DNA from: Alcanivorax sp. REN37
GTDB lineage: Bacteria > Pseudomonadota > Gammaproteobacteria > Pseudomonadales > Alcanivoracaceae
Assembly: GCF_041102775.1 (NCBI RefSeq)
Contig: NZ_JBGCUO010000001.1
Coordinates: forward strand, 1,116,001 to 1,180,000
DNA: 64,000 bases
Direction: 5' to 3'
In this document: positions 1 to 10,200 of the stretch, in pieces
Position numbering within the stretch: the stretch's first letter is position 1
Layout of the letters: each line of letters begins with the position of its first letter
Notes under the pieces: model-generated
The model's input: only the letters and a program-made list of their open reading frames with translations
Database searches by the model: none
Told to the model about the DNA's origin: nothing
Made by a program: the position numbers and the translations under genes

Positions 1-771
1 CCGGCGTTGCTGCGGGTGTGGCGCGAGCAAGGCTTCGCAGCCGCCTGGCGCGCCGGTAATCTCGGTTTTTTGGTGTCGCTGCTGGCTGGCATCCTGTCGG
101 CGATCGTGCTGCTGGCGCAGTTGGTCAGCCACCTGATCGTCGCGCACCCGGTGCCGCTGTGGTCGTTTTTCCTCGGTTTGATCGTCGCCAGCATTTTTGT
201 GTTGTTGCGGCCGATTCCTTGGGATCGGATGCGCAACTGGCTGCTGTTCGTGGCCGGTGTGCTGGTGGGTTTTGGGGTGATTTCGCTGCCGCGCGTGTCC
301 GGCATTGAACCCACTCCGTGGATCTATTTCCTGTCCGGCGCGATGGCGATCTGCGCCATGATCTTGCCGGGCATTTCCGGCAGTTTCATTCTGGTGATTC
401 TCGGCATGTACGCACCGGTGCTGGCGGCGGTAAAGGATTTCAACCTGTGGATCATCTTTTGCTTCGCCGCCGGCTGCGCCACTGGGCTGCTGAGTTTCGT
501 GCACCTGTTGCGCTGGTTGCTGGCGCGTTGGCATGACTCAATCATGTGCCTGCTGGTGGGCTTCATGGGCGGCACCTTGGTGGTGTTGTGGCCGTGGCAG
601 GTGCCGCAGGGTGCCAATGTGGTGTACGTGTTGCCGGCCCAATACAGCGCGCTGACGGGGCTGTCAGCCCAGTGGCCGCTGGCGCTGCTGGCGGCGGCGG
701 TTGGCGTGGCGGCGGTATTGCTGCTGAACCGCTTTGCCGGTGTGCGTGGCGACGGGTCCGCAAGGAGCTGA
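1..771 (+). CDS. DUF368 family integral membrane protein (5' partial)
   Basis: The reading frame is open at the left edge, so the N-terminus lies outside the window. The visible ~256 residues form a polytopic membrane protein with about seven hydrophobic segments and the conserved DUF368 stretch around AMILPGISGSFILVILG. Such proteins are putative inner-membrane transporters, sometimes linked to undecaprenyl-phosphate recycling; the substrate here cannot be told from sequence. The stop overlaps the ribosome-binding region of the next gene, so the two are probably co-transcribed. Confidence 0.8.
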   Translation, partial: PALLRVWREQGFAAAWRAGNLGFLVSLLAGILSAIVLLAQLVSHLIVAHPVPLWSFFLGLIVASIFVLLRPIPWDRMRNWLLFVAGVLVGFGVISLPRVSGIEPTPWIYFLSGAMAICAMILPGISGSFILVILGMYAPVLAAVKDFNLWIIFCFAAGCATGLLSFVHLLRWLLARWHDSIMCLLVGFMGGTLVVLWPWQVPQGANVVYVLPAQYSALTGLSAQWPLALLAAAVGVAAVLLLNRFAGVRGDGSARS

Positions 772-773
772 CT

Positions 774-1562
774 TTGAGAGGCGTCTGCGCCGGCCTGTTA
801 TGCGTCACCCTGCTATTTTCCGGTTGTGCCACCGGGGCCGCCCCGGTGGTGGAATACCAGGTGGGCGGGCCGCGCGGACCAAAGCCGCCGCAAGTCACGC
901 GCGGCAACCATACGGTGAAGAAGGGCGATACGCTGTTCTCGATTGCTTGGCGTTACGGCTGGGATTATCGCGAACTGGCGGCCGCCAACGGCATTGCCGC
1001 GCCCTACACCATCCATCCTGGTCAACGCATCCATCTCGATCGCAGTGTGCCGGGCGCCCGCCCGGCCCCAACACCGCGCCCGACGCCGGCTCCGACGCCA
1101 GCCCCTCGCTCAACACCCACGCCCGCTCCAGCTCCAGCGCCAACACCGGCGCCAGCACCCCGGCCGGCACCGAGTCCCAGCCAAGTCGCCGATGTGGCAT
1201 GGCGTTGGCCGGTGCCTGGCCAAGTGCTGTCAGGATTTTCAGCGCAGCGGGCTGGCCCCAAGGGCATCACGCTGGCCGGCCGTGAAGGCGAGCCGGTGCG
1301 CGCGGCCGCCGCCGGCGTGGTGGTGTACCGCGGCAATGCGCTCACCGGTTATGGCAACCTGCTGATCATCAAGCACAACGCCCGTTGGCTGTCGGCTTAC
1401 GCCCACACCGATGATGTGTTGGTGAAAGAAGGGGACAGCATTCAATCGGGGCAGCAGGTGGCGACCATGGGTTCCAGTGGTACCTTCCGCACCCAGCTGT
1501 TATTTGAAGTGCGCCGCGACGGCAAACCGATTGATCCGCTGACGGTGTTGCCGCGCCGTTAA
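774..1562 (+). CDS. NlpD-like LysM / degenerate LytM (M23) lipoprotein
   Basis: I start it at TTG 774 because AAGGAG (762-767) lies 6 nt upstream and a lipoprotein signal follows at once (FSGC, Cys18). A LysM peptidoglycan-binding domain (about residues 46-89) is followed by a low-complexity Pro/Ala/Thr linker (about 93-140) and a C-terminal M23/LytM fold (about 148-258). The usual HxGxD zinc motif reads KGITLAG and the final HFE motif reads LFE, so the enzyme is probably dead. This matches NlpD/EnvC-type proteins, which activate N-acetylmuramoyl amidases at the septum. Unlike classic nlpD loci, rpoS does not follow. Confidence 0.82.
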   Translation: MRGVCAGLLCVTLLFSGCATGAAPVVEYQVGGPRGPKPPQVTRGNHTVKKGDTLFSIAWRYGWDYRELAAANGIAAPYTIHPGQRIHLDRSVPGARPAPTPRPTPAPTPAPRSTPTPAPAPAPTPAPAPRPAPSPSQVADVAWRWPVPGQVLSGFSAQRAGPKGITLAGREGEPVRAAAAGVVVYRGNALTGYGNLLIIKHNARWLSAYAHTDDVLVKEGDSIQSGQQVATMGSSGTFRTQLLFEVRRDGKPIDPLTVLPRR

Positions 1563-2410
1563 TCCTGCGCCCAGCGGCGCAAATCCTTGACCAGACCCGG
1601 CCAGTATTCCGCCCCCTGCGTGGGGTGGAAGAAGCCCATGTGGCCAATACTGCCGTGGGTGGGAGTGAGGTGGCGGCGGTGCAAGGCTGCACCGGCATAG
1701 GCCCGGTAAAGCGCTTCCAATGCCGGCATCGGCACCAGTTTGTCATCACTGAAGTGATAGCTGATCAGCGGCCAGTCGAGCGCCGCATAGCGCTGCTCTG
1801 CATGCAGTTCGAAACGCGGATTGAGCAGGTAGCCGTCGCTGGTGCACCAGCGGCACCAATCTTGAATCGCTCGGCCCGGCAAGGGTGCTGGACCCAGTCC
1901 CAAGCGCGCGCCGGGGAAGCTGGGCAAGCGCGCGGCCGCTGGCAGCACGGCATTGAACAGCGCCGCCATTTGCACTCGCGTCGGCAGCGGCCAGAACCGC
2001 CAGTTCGGGAACGAGGCGCCCACCATCACGGTGGCGCGTAGGGCCGCCGCCGCCGGCGCCAATCCCAGCAACTGCCCACCGATACTGTGGCCAAGATAGA
2101 ACTGTGGCAGTGCCGGGTTCTCGTTGCGCAGATGGCGCAGTACCGCGTCGATGTCGCGCCGGCCCCAGTCGGCCATGCGGATGCGCTCGCGAGCGGCAGT
2201 GTCGCTTTCGGTGCCGCGATAATGGAACGTCACCACCAGCAGCCCAGCCTGCGCCAAGTACTCGGCCAGATGCCGGTAGAGGCGGGTTGGCACCCCGAGC
2301 GCCCCGCCCACCGCCAGCGCGCCCCATGGCTGGGCGTTAGGTGGCAGGTAGTGCTGGGTCACCAACGGGTAGCCGTCGTCGGTGACCCAGGTGCGTTCTG
2401 CGGTGGGCAT
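1559..2410 (-). CDS. alpha/beta hydrolase
   Basis: A cytosolic alpha/beta-hydrolase of about 283 residues. The nucleophile elbow is GHSIGG, with a likely acid in the FSDDKLVP strand and a His in GHMGFF near the C-terminus. It resembles predicted serine hydrolases of unknown substrate. ATG 2410 is preferred because GGAG lies 6 nt before it; an in-frame ATG four codons upstream (2422) has no such site. The 3' end overlaps the convergent LysM/LytM gene by 4 nt. Confidence 0.8.
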   Translation of the reverse strand: MPTAERTWVTDDGYPLVTQHYLPPNAQPWGALAVGGALGVPTRLYRHLAEYLAQAGLLVVTFHYRGTESDTAARERIRMADWGRRDIDAVLRHLRNENPALPQFYLGHSIGGQLLGLAPAAAALRATVMVGASFPNWRFWPLPTRVQMAALFNAVLPAAARLPSFPGARLGLGPAPLPGRAIQDWCRWCTSDGYLLNPRFELHAEQRYAALDWPLISYHFSDDKLVPMPALEALYRAYAGAALHRRHLTPTHGSIGHMGFFHPTQGAEYWPGLVKDLRRWAQD

Positions 2411-2429
2411 GGTGGTCTCCATGGACAGC

Positions 2430-3107
2430 TTAGCGCTGCGGCGCCGCGGCGTAGCCGTTGATCAGCTCCAGCAACGCCGACGGTGCCGCGCCCTCCGCCA
2501 ATGCGTTGAAGTTGATCAAGTAGCGGCCGTCAGTGACGAAGTTGGGCACGCTGTTAATGCCGTATTGATGGGTCAGGTGTTCGGCTTCGGCCACGCGGCT
2601 AATCACCAGCATCGAGGACAACTCGCCGACAAACAGCGCCGGATCGTCGTCGTACAGGCCCGCGGCGCGGAACACCTCGTAGGCGGTCTGTTCATTCAGC
2701 GGCTGCTGCTTCACGAAGGTGATCTCGAACAGTTGTTCGAGCAACTTGCCGTAGCCGGCCAAGTCTAGGGTGCGGTTGTCGAGCAGCAGGTTGGCCAGCG
2801 CGATGTAGCGGGCGTCCTCGGCGTGGGCCGGGCTCCACACCACCGGCACACGGCGGAACACTACGTTGTCGGCGAAGCCGTCGCGGGCCCAGTCATTGAC
2901 CAGTTCTTCAGCGTGCCAGCAGTGCACGCAGCGCAGCCACAGGAATTGCTCCACCAGCACCTTCCCGTCAGCCAGCTCCGGATCGCGTGGCTGCTTGACC
3001 TCAGGGTAGGGCGCGGCGGCGGTATCGGCAGGGGCTTTGGTTTCGCCACAGGCGGCCAGCGTCAGCGCCAACAGGGCGCACAGCAATACACGGAAGGAAG
3101 CGGTCAT
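2430..3107 (-). CDS. DsbA-like thiol:disulfide interchange lipoprotein
   Basis: A 225-residue secreted thioredoxin-fold protein. The N-terminus is a lipoprotein signal ending in LAAC (Cys20). The redox motif is CVHC (Cys60/Cys63) and the cis-Pro loop is SVPNF near the C-terminus, with a helical insert between as in DsbA. The CVHC pair resembles the DsbA CPHC with Pro replaced. It probably oxidises or isomerises periplasmic cysteines while anchored to a membrane. It is followed closely by the alpha/beta hydrolase and may share its transcript. Confidence 0.83.
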   Translation of the reverse strand: MTASFRVLLCALLALTLAACGETKAPADTAAAPYPEVKQPRDPELADGKVLVEQFLWLRCVHCWHAEELVNDWARDGFADNVVFRRVPVVWSPAHAEDARYIALANLLLDNRTLDLAGYGKLLEQLFEITFVKQQPLNEQTAYEVFRAAGLYDDDPALFVGELSSMLVISRVAEAEHLTHQYGINSVPNFVTDGRYLINFNALAEGAAPSALLELINGYAAAPQR

Positions 3108-3308
3108 GGTCGAGTCCTAGAAAAGAGGCAGGCGTGATCTTCGCTCAGTGCGCGCTGCGCTGCAATTTCCTGCGACCTAGACGCATCAATATTGCGATCA
3201 GCGTTGTCATTGCCATCGGCCCATTTGTTTACTTCTTGCGGCTGTCAGTAACGACGGTGCTGGGCAACAATGGGCGCCGGTTGTAACCGATGTAGGGCAG
3301 GAGGGTAG

Positions 3309-4196
3309 ATGCAGACTATTTCCCCGGAGCAGGGGGCGCGTTTGATGCGCGCGGCCACCACCGCATCCAGCTTGGTGGCGTTGACGTTGATCCTGGCCAA
3401 AGCGGTGGTGTGGCAGTGGAGCGGCTCGGTGTCGCTGCTGGCGTCGCTGGTGGATTCAGTGATGGATGGCGTGGCGTCGCTGATGACGCTGCTGGCAGTG
3501 CGCTATTCGCTGGTGCCTCCGGATGACGAACACCGCTTCGGTCACGGCAGCGCCGAAGCGTTGGCAGGCTTGGCGCAGGCGTTGTTCATCGGCGCCTCCG
3601 CCGTGTTCCTGTTTACCGAGGGCCTGCAGCGGTTGCGTGCGCCGTCGCCGCCGGAGGCCACCGGTTGGGCGGTGGCGGTGATGGTGCTGTCGATCGTGCT
3701 GACGGTGGCGCTGGTGAGTTTCCAGCGTTATGTGGTCAAGCGCACCGGTTCCACGGCGGTGGCCGGCGATTCACTGCACTATTTGTCGGACTTGGCCACC
3801 AACGTGGCAATCATCGTCGCCATCCTTGTCGCGGGGGCCGGATGGGTCTGGTTCGACGCCGGCGTGGCACTGGTGATCGCAGTGATGATCTTTCTTTCGG
3901 CGCTCAAGCTCGGCTATGACGCGGTGCAGTTGTTATTGGACCGCGAGTTGCCGTCAGACATTCGGCAACGCATTGAGGCTTTGCTGCGCGAGAGCGAGGG
4001 CGTGCTAGGACTGCATGACCTGCGTACCCGCCAGTCGGGCCGGGTTTACTTTGTCCAAGCCCACGTGGAGCTGGACCGGCAGTTGTCGTTCGAGCAGGCC
4101 CATGACTACATCCGCGCCGCCGGTGATCGGGTGCGCGCTGCGTTCCCCGGTGCCGAGGTGTTGATTCATGGAGATCCGGTGACCGCGGCGCCTTGA
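3309..4196 (+). CDS. fieF: cation diffusion facilitator, FieF/YiiP type
   Basis: A 295-residue inner-membrane Zn2+/Fe2+:H+ antiporter with six membrane helices and a cytosolic C-terminal domain. The four ligands of the transport site are visible: DSVMD (Asp49, Asp53) and HYLSD (His157, Asp161), the YiiP-type DD-HD set. The HRFGHG loop and C-terminal metal-binding His residues also fit. GGAGGG at 3299-3304 precedes the ATG. It probably exports excess divalent metal; whether zinc or iron dominates is unknown. Confidence 0.88.
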   Translation: MQTISPEQGARLMRAATTASSLVALTLILAKAVVWQWSGSVSLLASLVDSVMDGVASLMTLLAVRYSLVPPDDEHRFGHGSAEALAGLAQALFIGASAVFLFTEGLQRLRAPSPPEATGWAVAVMVLSIVLTVALVSFQRYVVKRTGSTAVAGDSLHYLSDLATNVAIIVAILVAGAGWVWFDAGVALVIAVMIFLSALKLGYDAVQLLLDRELPSDIRQRIEALLRESEGVLGLHDLRTRQSGRVYFVQAHVELDRQLSFEQAHDYIRAAGDRVRAAFPGAEVLIHGDPVTAAP

Positions 4197-4212
4197 GTGG
4201 GCGCCGCGCCGG

Positions 4213-4881
4213 TCAGAAGTCGATGCTCTTGCGCGCCAGCGTCGGCGCCAGATTGTCCGGCGGTGGCCAGCCGCCCAAACCGCGATAGCGGTTGACGATG
4301 GTGCAGAACAATTCTGCGGTGCGGGTGGCGTCGTACAGCGCCGAGTGGGCTTGGCTCTGGCTGAACGGGATGCCGGCCAGCTCGCAGGCCTTGGCCAGCA
4401 CGGTATGGCCGAACACCAACCCGGACAGGGTGGCGGTATCGAAGCAGGAGAACGGGTGGAATGGGTCGCGCTTGATGTCAGTGCGCACCACCGCCGCTTT
4501 CAGGAAGCCCTGATCGAAAAACGCGTTATGACCGACCAGCACCGCCCGCGTGCAATGGGTGTTCTTCAGTGCCTTGCGCACCGCCTCGAACACGCCGCGC
4601 AGGGCGACTTCTTCTGCCACCGCGCCGCGCAGCGGGTTCCACGGATCAATGCCGGTGAAATCCAGCGCCGCTTGGTCGATGTTGGCGCCTTCGAACGGGT
4701 CCACGTGGTAGTGCACACGCTCCACCGGCCGCAGTTGACCGTCGTGGTCCATGTCGAGTAGCACCGCGGCCACTTCCAGCAGCGCATCCCGGTGGGCGTC
4801 GAAGCCGCCGGTCTCCACATCCACCACTACCGGCAGAAAGCCGCGGAAACGGGTTGCTAGGGTCGAGCGTTGGTCGGCCAT
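4213..4881 (-). CDS. rnt: ribonuclease T
   Basis: A DEDDh 3'-5' exoribonuclease of 222 residues that trims tRNA and other stable RNA 3' ends. Exo I is DVETGGFD (Asp21, Glu23), Exo II is around GHNAFFD and Exo III is HSALYD. Length and the [15 protein letters not shown] block match RNase T. I use ATG 4881; GTG 4893 is in frame but has no better ribosome site. It is transcribed away from argG, as in pseudomonads where rnt lies near argG and pyrC. Confidence 0.93.
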   Translation of the reverse strand: MADQRSTLATRFRGFLPVVVDVETGGFDAHRDALLEVAAVLLDMDHDGQLRPVERVHYHVDPFEGANIDQAALDFTGIDPWNPLRGAVAEEVALRGVFEAVRKALKNTHCTRAVLVGHNAFFDQGFLKAAVVRTDIKRDPFHPFSCFDTATLSGLVFGHTVLAKACELAGIPFSQSQAHSALYDATRTAELFCTIVNRYRGLGGWPPPDNLAPTLARKSIDF

Positions 4882-5023
4882 GGGGATATCCACACACAGG
4901 GGGCCGCCATGCTACCGGAATCCAGTGCCGATTGTCAGGGCGCGGTTGGTACCGCCGCCGCCGCAGAGTGAGTACACTATGCGCCGTCAATTGTCCCCAC
5001 CTTCAGTACATCGCGGAGTTTTC

Positions 5024-6244
<1,221 letters not shown>

Positions 6245-6255
6245 TCCCGCCTGTG

Positions 6256-6310
6256 AACCCTGTCGCCGTGTCTGGCGACGGGGTTCCTGCGGCCGGATTC
6301 CCTCCGGCCG
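6256..6310 (+). terminator. two hairpins after argG
   Basis: Stem one pairs 6256-6267 with 6274-6285 (12 bp with one G-U in RNA, 6-nt loop). Stem two pairs 6290-6297 with 6303-6310 (8 bp, 5-nt loop). No U-tract follows directly; a run of seven T lies about 40 nt further on. It may be a weak terminator or an mRNA-stabilising structure. Confidence 0.5.
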
Positions 6311-6422
6311 TACCGCCGCCCGGCGGATTGCAAAATTCGATTGCCTGAATTTTTTTGTCATGCCTGCGCGGCATACTGCGCAGGTGTGGTGTTGTGGGTC
6401 CTGTTGATGAGGGAGCATCGCC

Positions 6423-6809
6423 ATGCGACTGCTGCATACCATGTTGCGTGTCGGCAACCTGGAGCGTTCCATCCGTTTTTATACCGAGGTGCTGGGCATG
6501 ACGCTGCTGCGTACCCGTGACAGTGAAGGCGGGCGTTACAGCTTAGCGTTTCTCGGCTACCAGCCAGAGTCGGAGGGCGCGGTGCTGGAACTGACCTGGA
6601 ACTGGGATACCGATCGCTACGACTTGGGCGACGGCTACGGCCACATTGCCATCGAGGTGGATGATGTGGTGGCCGACTGCGAACGCATGCGCGCGCTGGG
6701 CGCCAAGGTAGTGCGCGAGCCGGGGCCGATGCGCCACGGTGGCCGGGTGCTGGCGTTCATTGAAGACCCGGACGGCTACCGCATCGAAGTGCTGCAGGCG
6801 CAGCCATGA
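6423..6809 (+). CDS. gloA: lactoylglutathione lyase (glyoxalase I)
   Basis: A 128-residue vicinal-oxygen-chelate enzyme that converts the methylglyoxal-glutathione hemithioacetal to S-lactoylglutathione. All four metal ligands of the Ni2+-type enzyme are at the E. coli positions: His5, Glu56, His74, Glu122. It is the first gene of a tight group, because its TGA overlaps the ATG of the protease gene (ATGA). The gloA-argG adjacency is also seen in pseudomonads. Confidence 0.94.
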   Translation: MRLLHTMLRVGNLERSIRFYTEVLGMTLLRTRDSEGGRYSLAFLGYQPESEGAVLELTWNWDTDRYDLGDGYGHIAIEVDDVVADCERMRALGAKVVREPGPMRHGGRVLAFIEDPDGYRIEVLQAQP

Positions 6810-7246
6810 GCGGGCCGTTGACGGTGGGCTGGCGCGAATGGGTGGCGCTGCCGGAGCTGGGTATCGACCGCATCAAAGTGAAGGTGGATACCGGCGCTCG
6901 GACTTCTGCGCTGCACGCATTTGAAGTGCTGCCGTTCGAGCGGGACGGCCAGCCTTGGGTGCGTTTTCGCATTCACCCCTGCCAGCAGGACACTGAGCGA
7001 GAGGTCACCTGCGAGGCGGCGGTGGTGGATCAACGCACCGTCACCGACTCCGGCGGCCACCGTGAATTGCGCTGGGTGATCCGCACCCCGGTACAGCTCG
7101 GCGATCAGTGCTGGCCGATCGAAATCACGCTTACCGACCGTGACAGCATGCGCTTTCGCATGCTGCTAGGACGCACTGCGATGGCACACATCGTGGTCGA
7201 TCCGTCGGCTTCTTTTCTGTTGGGTTCCCGTCGGGAGCCAAAGTGA
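6806..7246 (+). CDS. RimB-like ATP-dependent zinc protease family (retropepsin-like)
   Basis: A 146-residue protein of the 'ATP-dependent zinc protease' family, which has a retropepsin-like fold. The aspartic-protease-like signature [12 protein letters not shown] (Asp28-Thr-Gly) and the later RMLLGR motif are present. Members lie beside rimK in many gammaproteobacteria; in Pseudomonas the equivalent, RimB, works with RimK in ribosome modification. Its start overlaps the gloA stop and rimK begins 6 nt after its stop. The proteolytic activity is inferred from the family. Confidence 0.85.
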   Translation: MSGPLTVGWREWVALPELGIDRIKVKVDTGARTSALHAFEVLPFERDGQPWVRFRIHPCQQDTEREVTCEAAVVDQRTVTDSGGHRELRWVIRTPVQLGDQCWPIEITLTDRDSMRFRMLLGRTAMAHIVVDPSASFLLGSRREPK

Positions 7247-7252
7247 GCAGTC

Positions 7253-8161
7253 ATGAAAATTGCCATTCTGTCGCGTAACCCGCGGCTGTATTCCACCCGT
7301 CGTCTGGTCGAAGCCGGCGAAGCCATGGGCCATGAGATGCATGTCATCGACACCCTGCGCTGCTATATGAGCATGGTGGCTCACAATCCGGAGATCCATT
7401 ACCGCGGTAAGAAGCTGGAAGGCTTTGATGCGGTGATCCCACGCATCGGCGCCTCGATTACGTTCTACGGCTGCGCGGTGCTGCGCCAGTTTGAAATGAT
7501 GGGTGTGTTCCCGGTTAACGAATCAGTGGCGATCACCCGTTCGCGCGACAAATTGCGCTCGTTGCAATTGATGGCGCGCAAAGGCGTGGGCCTGCCGGTG
7601 ACCGGCTTTGCCAACGCCCCGGATGACATCCCCGATCTGATCAACATGGTTGGCGGCGCGCCGTTGGTGATCAAACTGCTGGAAGGCACCCAGGGCATCG
7701 GCGTGGTGCTGGCGGAAACCCGCCAGGCGGCGGAGTCGGTGATCGAAGCCTTCATGGGCATGTCCGCCAACATCATGGTGCAGGAATACATCAAGGAAGC
7801 CGGCGGCGCCGACATTCGCTGTTTCGTAGTGGATGGCAAGGTGGTGGCGGCGATGAAACGCCAGGCCAAGGACGGGGAGTTCCGTTCCAACCTGCACCGG
7901 GGGGGCACCGCGTCACTGATCCGCATCACCCCGGAAGAACGCGCCACCGCCGTGCGCGCGGCGCGAATCATGGGTTTGAATGTGGCGGGCGTGGACATTT
8001 TGCGCTCCAATCATGGGCCGCTGGTGATGGAGGTGAACTCCTCACCGGGGTTGCAAGGCATTGAAGCGGCCACCGGCAAGGACGTGGCAGCGTTGATCAT
8101 CCGCTTCCTCGAGCGCGAGGCGCGGCCGAACCGTACTGCCACCAAGGGAACCAAGGGATGA
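7253..8161 (+). CDS. rimK: ribosomal protein S6 glutamate ligase RimK
   Basis: A 302-residue ATP-grasp ligase that adds glutamates to the C-terminus of ribosomal protein S6. The N-terminal pre-ATP-grasp domain begins [17 protein letters not shown]. The ATP-grasp core has [14 protein letters not shown], the [12 protein letters not shown] hinge and the metal-binding [10 protein letters not shown]. Length and these blocks match RimK closely. The stop overlaps the start of the aspartoacylase-like gene (ATGA), so the two are translationally coupled. Confidence 0.93.
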   Translation: MKIAILSRNPRLYSTRRLVEAGEAMGHEMHVIDTLRCYMSMVAHNPEIHYRGKKLEGFDAVIPRIGASITFYGCAVLRQFEMMGVFPVNESVAITRSRDKLRSLQLMARKGVGLPVTGFANAPDDIPDLINMVGGAPLVIKLLEGTQGIGVVLAETRQAAESVIEAFMGMSANIMVQEYIKEAGGADIRCFVVDGKVVAAMKRQAKDGEFRSNLHRGGTASLIRITPEERATAVRAARIMGLNVAGVDILRSNHGPLVMEVNSSPGLQGIEAATGKDVAALIIRFLEREARPNRTATKGTKG

Positions 8162-9207
8162 GTCTGGCGCCATTTGAATTCGAAGGGGTGAGCGTGCGCC
8201 CGGGGCAGCGGGCGGTGGTAGAAATGCCTGCGGCCCATCTGTACACCCGCACCGCACTGAGCATCCCGGTACACATTGTCCATGGCCGCCGGCCAGGCCC
8301 GGTATTGCTGGTGTGTGCCGCCATCCATGGCGACGAACTCAATGGCGTCGAAGTGATTCGCCGGCTGCTGACGCTCGGCGGACTTAAACGTATGCACGGT
8401 ACGTTGGTGGCGGTGCCGGTGGTGAACGTGTTTGGCTTCATCCACAAGTCCCGTTATCTGCCGGACCGGCGCGATCTCAACCGCTGCTTCCCCGGCTCTG
8501 AAACCGGCAGCCTCGGCGCGCGCATGGCGCACCTGCTGAAGTCGCGCATCCTCGACCGCGCCACCCATGCCATCGACTTGCACACCGGCGCCATCCACCG
8601 CTCGAACTTGCCGCAGATCCGCGCCAATCTGGACAGCCCGGACACCGCCGCCATGGCGCGCGCCTTTGGCGTGCCGGTCGTGATCAACTCAGTGCTGCGC
8701 GAGGGCACACTGCGAGAAGTGGCCGAGGCGCAGAATATCCCGGTGATCACCTATGAGGCCGGCGAGGCGCTGCGGTTCGACGAAACCTCGATCCGCGTTG
8801 GCGTGCGTGGCGTGGTGGCGGTGATGCGTGATCTCGGCATGCTCACCCGGCGCCGGCAGCCGGAACCTATGGTGCAGCCGGCGGTGGCTAACAGTTCTAG
8901 CTGGGTGCGGGCCGAGGACGACGGCGTGTTCCGGCCGCTGGTGGCGCTCGGGGCGCGGGTGCGGCCGGGGCAGTTGCTAGGTCGCATCAGCAGCCCGTTT
9001 GGCACCGACGAACGTGACGTGATCGCGCCGTACTCCGGCATCCTCATTGGCCGCAACAACCTGCCGCTGGTTAACGAAGGCGATGCACTGTTCCATGTGG
9101 CGCGTTTTGATGAAGTGAAGGATGTGGCCGCGCAGGTGGAAGCGTTCTCGCAGAGCATCGAAAGTGAGCCGCCGGTGGCGGAGGACGAAGCACCGATCCT
9201 GGCCTGA
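8158..9207 (+). CDS. succinylglutamate desuccinylase/aspartoacylase family metallohydrolase
   Basis: A 349-residue M14-type zinc hydrolase. The zinc ligands lie in [10 protein letters not shown] and in AIDLHTG; the substrate motif [11 protein letters not shown] is also present. The C-terminal ~90 residues form a beta-rich domain ([11 protein letters not shown] to GDALFHVA). The family removes acyl groups from amino acids. Its coupling to rimK suggests a role in amino-acyl or glutamyl modification, possibly reversing or trimming RimK products; that is inference. Confidence 0.82.
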   Translation: MSLAPFEFEGVSVRPGQRAVVEMPAAHLYTRTALSIPVHIVHGRRPGPVLLVCAAIHGDELNGVEVIRRLLTLGGLKRMHGTLVAVPVVNVFGFIHKSRYLPDRRDLNRCFPGSETGSLGARMAHLLKSRILDRATHAIDLHTGAIHRSNLPQIRANLDSPDTAAMARAFGVPVVINSVLREGTLREVAEAQNIPVITYEAGEALRFDETSIRVGVRGVVAVMRDLGMLTRRRQPEPMVQPAVANSSSWVRAEDDGVFRPLVALGARVRPGQLLGRISSPFGTDERDVIAPYSGILIGRNNLPLVNEGDALFHVARFDEVKDVAAQVEAFSQSIESEPPVAEDEAPILA

Positions 9208-9215
9208 TCGCCAGA

Positions 9216-9251
9216 CACCAAAAAGCCCGGCAAATGCCGGGCTTTTTGGTG
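9216..9251. terminator. bidirectional rho-independent terminator
   Basis: A perfect 16-bp stem (9216-9231 with 9236-9251) around an AAAT loop, with A and T runs on both arms. It serves the aspartoacylase-like gene on the plus strand and the kinase-like gene on the minus strand. Confidence 0.92.
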
Positions 9252-9273
9252 GGCGCAACCGGAGGCGGGCGGA

Positions 9274-9924
9274 TTACAGGCGCACGCCTTGCTCCCAATC
9301 AAAATCGGTCACTGGCAATTCGTTGCGGTGGTTGTAACCGGCCATCAGTGCCGCCAACAGACCGTTGTCCAGGTGTGGGTGGTCTTCACGGGTACGGAAG
9401 AAATGCCGCCAGTTGCGCTGGCGTTCACCTCGAGTGAGCGGCCAGCCGCGTACGCGCATGTCGAGCACGTCGATCAGGCCGATGCCGCTGTCGCACAGAA
9501 TGATGTTGCCGGGGTGGATGGAGCGGAAGTAGAGCCCCTCATCGTGCAGGCGGGCGATGAACTGGCCCAGCTCGGCCATGCGCCGTTCGCTGACATCGCC
9601 AGCGGCCAAGGCCTGACGCAGGGTGCGGCCAGCTACCGGGCGATAAGTCACCGCAGACATCTGGTTGCTGTCATTGAGCACAAGGGTGTCGCGGATGCGC
9701 GGGGCAGGGATGCCGCGCTCGTGGAGTAGTTCACAGTGGCGTGCAAAGCGCACCGCCGGCAGCGTGAACATGTCTCGGCTGAGCCATTTCTTGCGGCGGA
9801 ACACCTTGAGGAAGTCGCCGTTGGGCAGCGCCCCGACTTTCAGCCCACTGCCGTCCGCTTCGATCACGTCCGAAGCGTCCATCAGTGCGAGCAGTTGCGA
9901 GTGGGAAAACGATCGAGACCTCAC
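9274..9924 (-). CDS. lipopolysaccharide-kinase/InaA-like protein
   Basis: A 216-residue protein with a RIO/Kdo-kinase-like fold. A Lys in GDFLKVFRRKKW may bind ATP, the catalytic-loop equivalent is RSIHPGNIIL, and the DFG equivalent is GLIDVLD. Such proteins phosphorylate LPS core sugars or related substrates. The usual catalytic Asp before HPGN is replaced by Ser, so activity is uncertain. I choose GTG 9924 because GAGGAG lies about 7 nt upstream. An upstream GTG (9948) and longer versions lack a ribosome site. Confidence 0.7.
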   Translation of the reverse strand: MRSRSFSHSQLLALMDASDVIEADGSGLKVGALPNGDFLKVFRRKKWLSRDMFTLPAVRFARHCELLHERGIPAPRIRDTLVLNDSNQMSAVTYRPVAGRTLRQALAAGDVSERRMAELGQFIARLHDEGLYFRSIHPGNIILCDSGIGLIDVLDMRVRGWPLTRGERQRNWRHFFRTREDHPHLDNGLLAALMAGYNHRNELPVTDFDWEQGVRL

Positions 9925-10200
9925 CTTGGGCTCCTCGGGGAATATCACAGGAGGGCCATGGTAGCGCTTTTGAACACAATTCAAAGATGTGAAGGTAGTG
10001 TGAAGAGCAAATAGATGTAAAAAATTTGTTAAAAGACACCGTAATGAAACAAAAGTCCGATTTTTGATCGTTTTTTGCGCCAAATGCTCGGATTAGGCGC
10101 TCTATGACGGCCGTTCCGTTCAGATTTGGCAGCGTGAGCGGTGTGGACGCTGATTTATCGGCGTCAACATTTTTTCACATTATGAAAATATCTTGATTGA

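Noticed and set aside
1080-1190. Short tandem repeat / possible CRISPR-like array
   Set aside because: It is the codon repetition of a Pro/Ala/Thr linker in the LysM/LytM lipoprotein. No CRISPR array was seen anywhere in the window.
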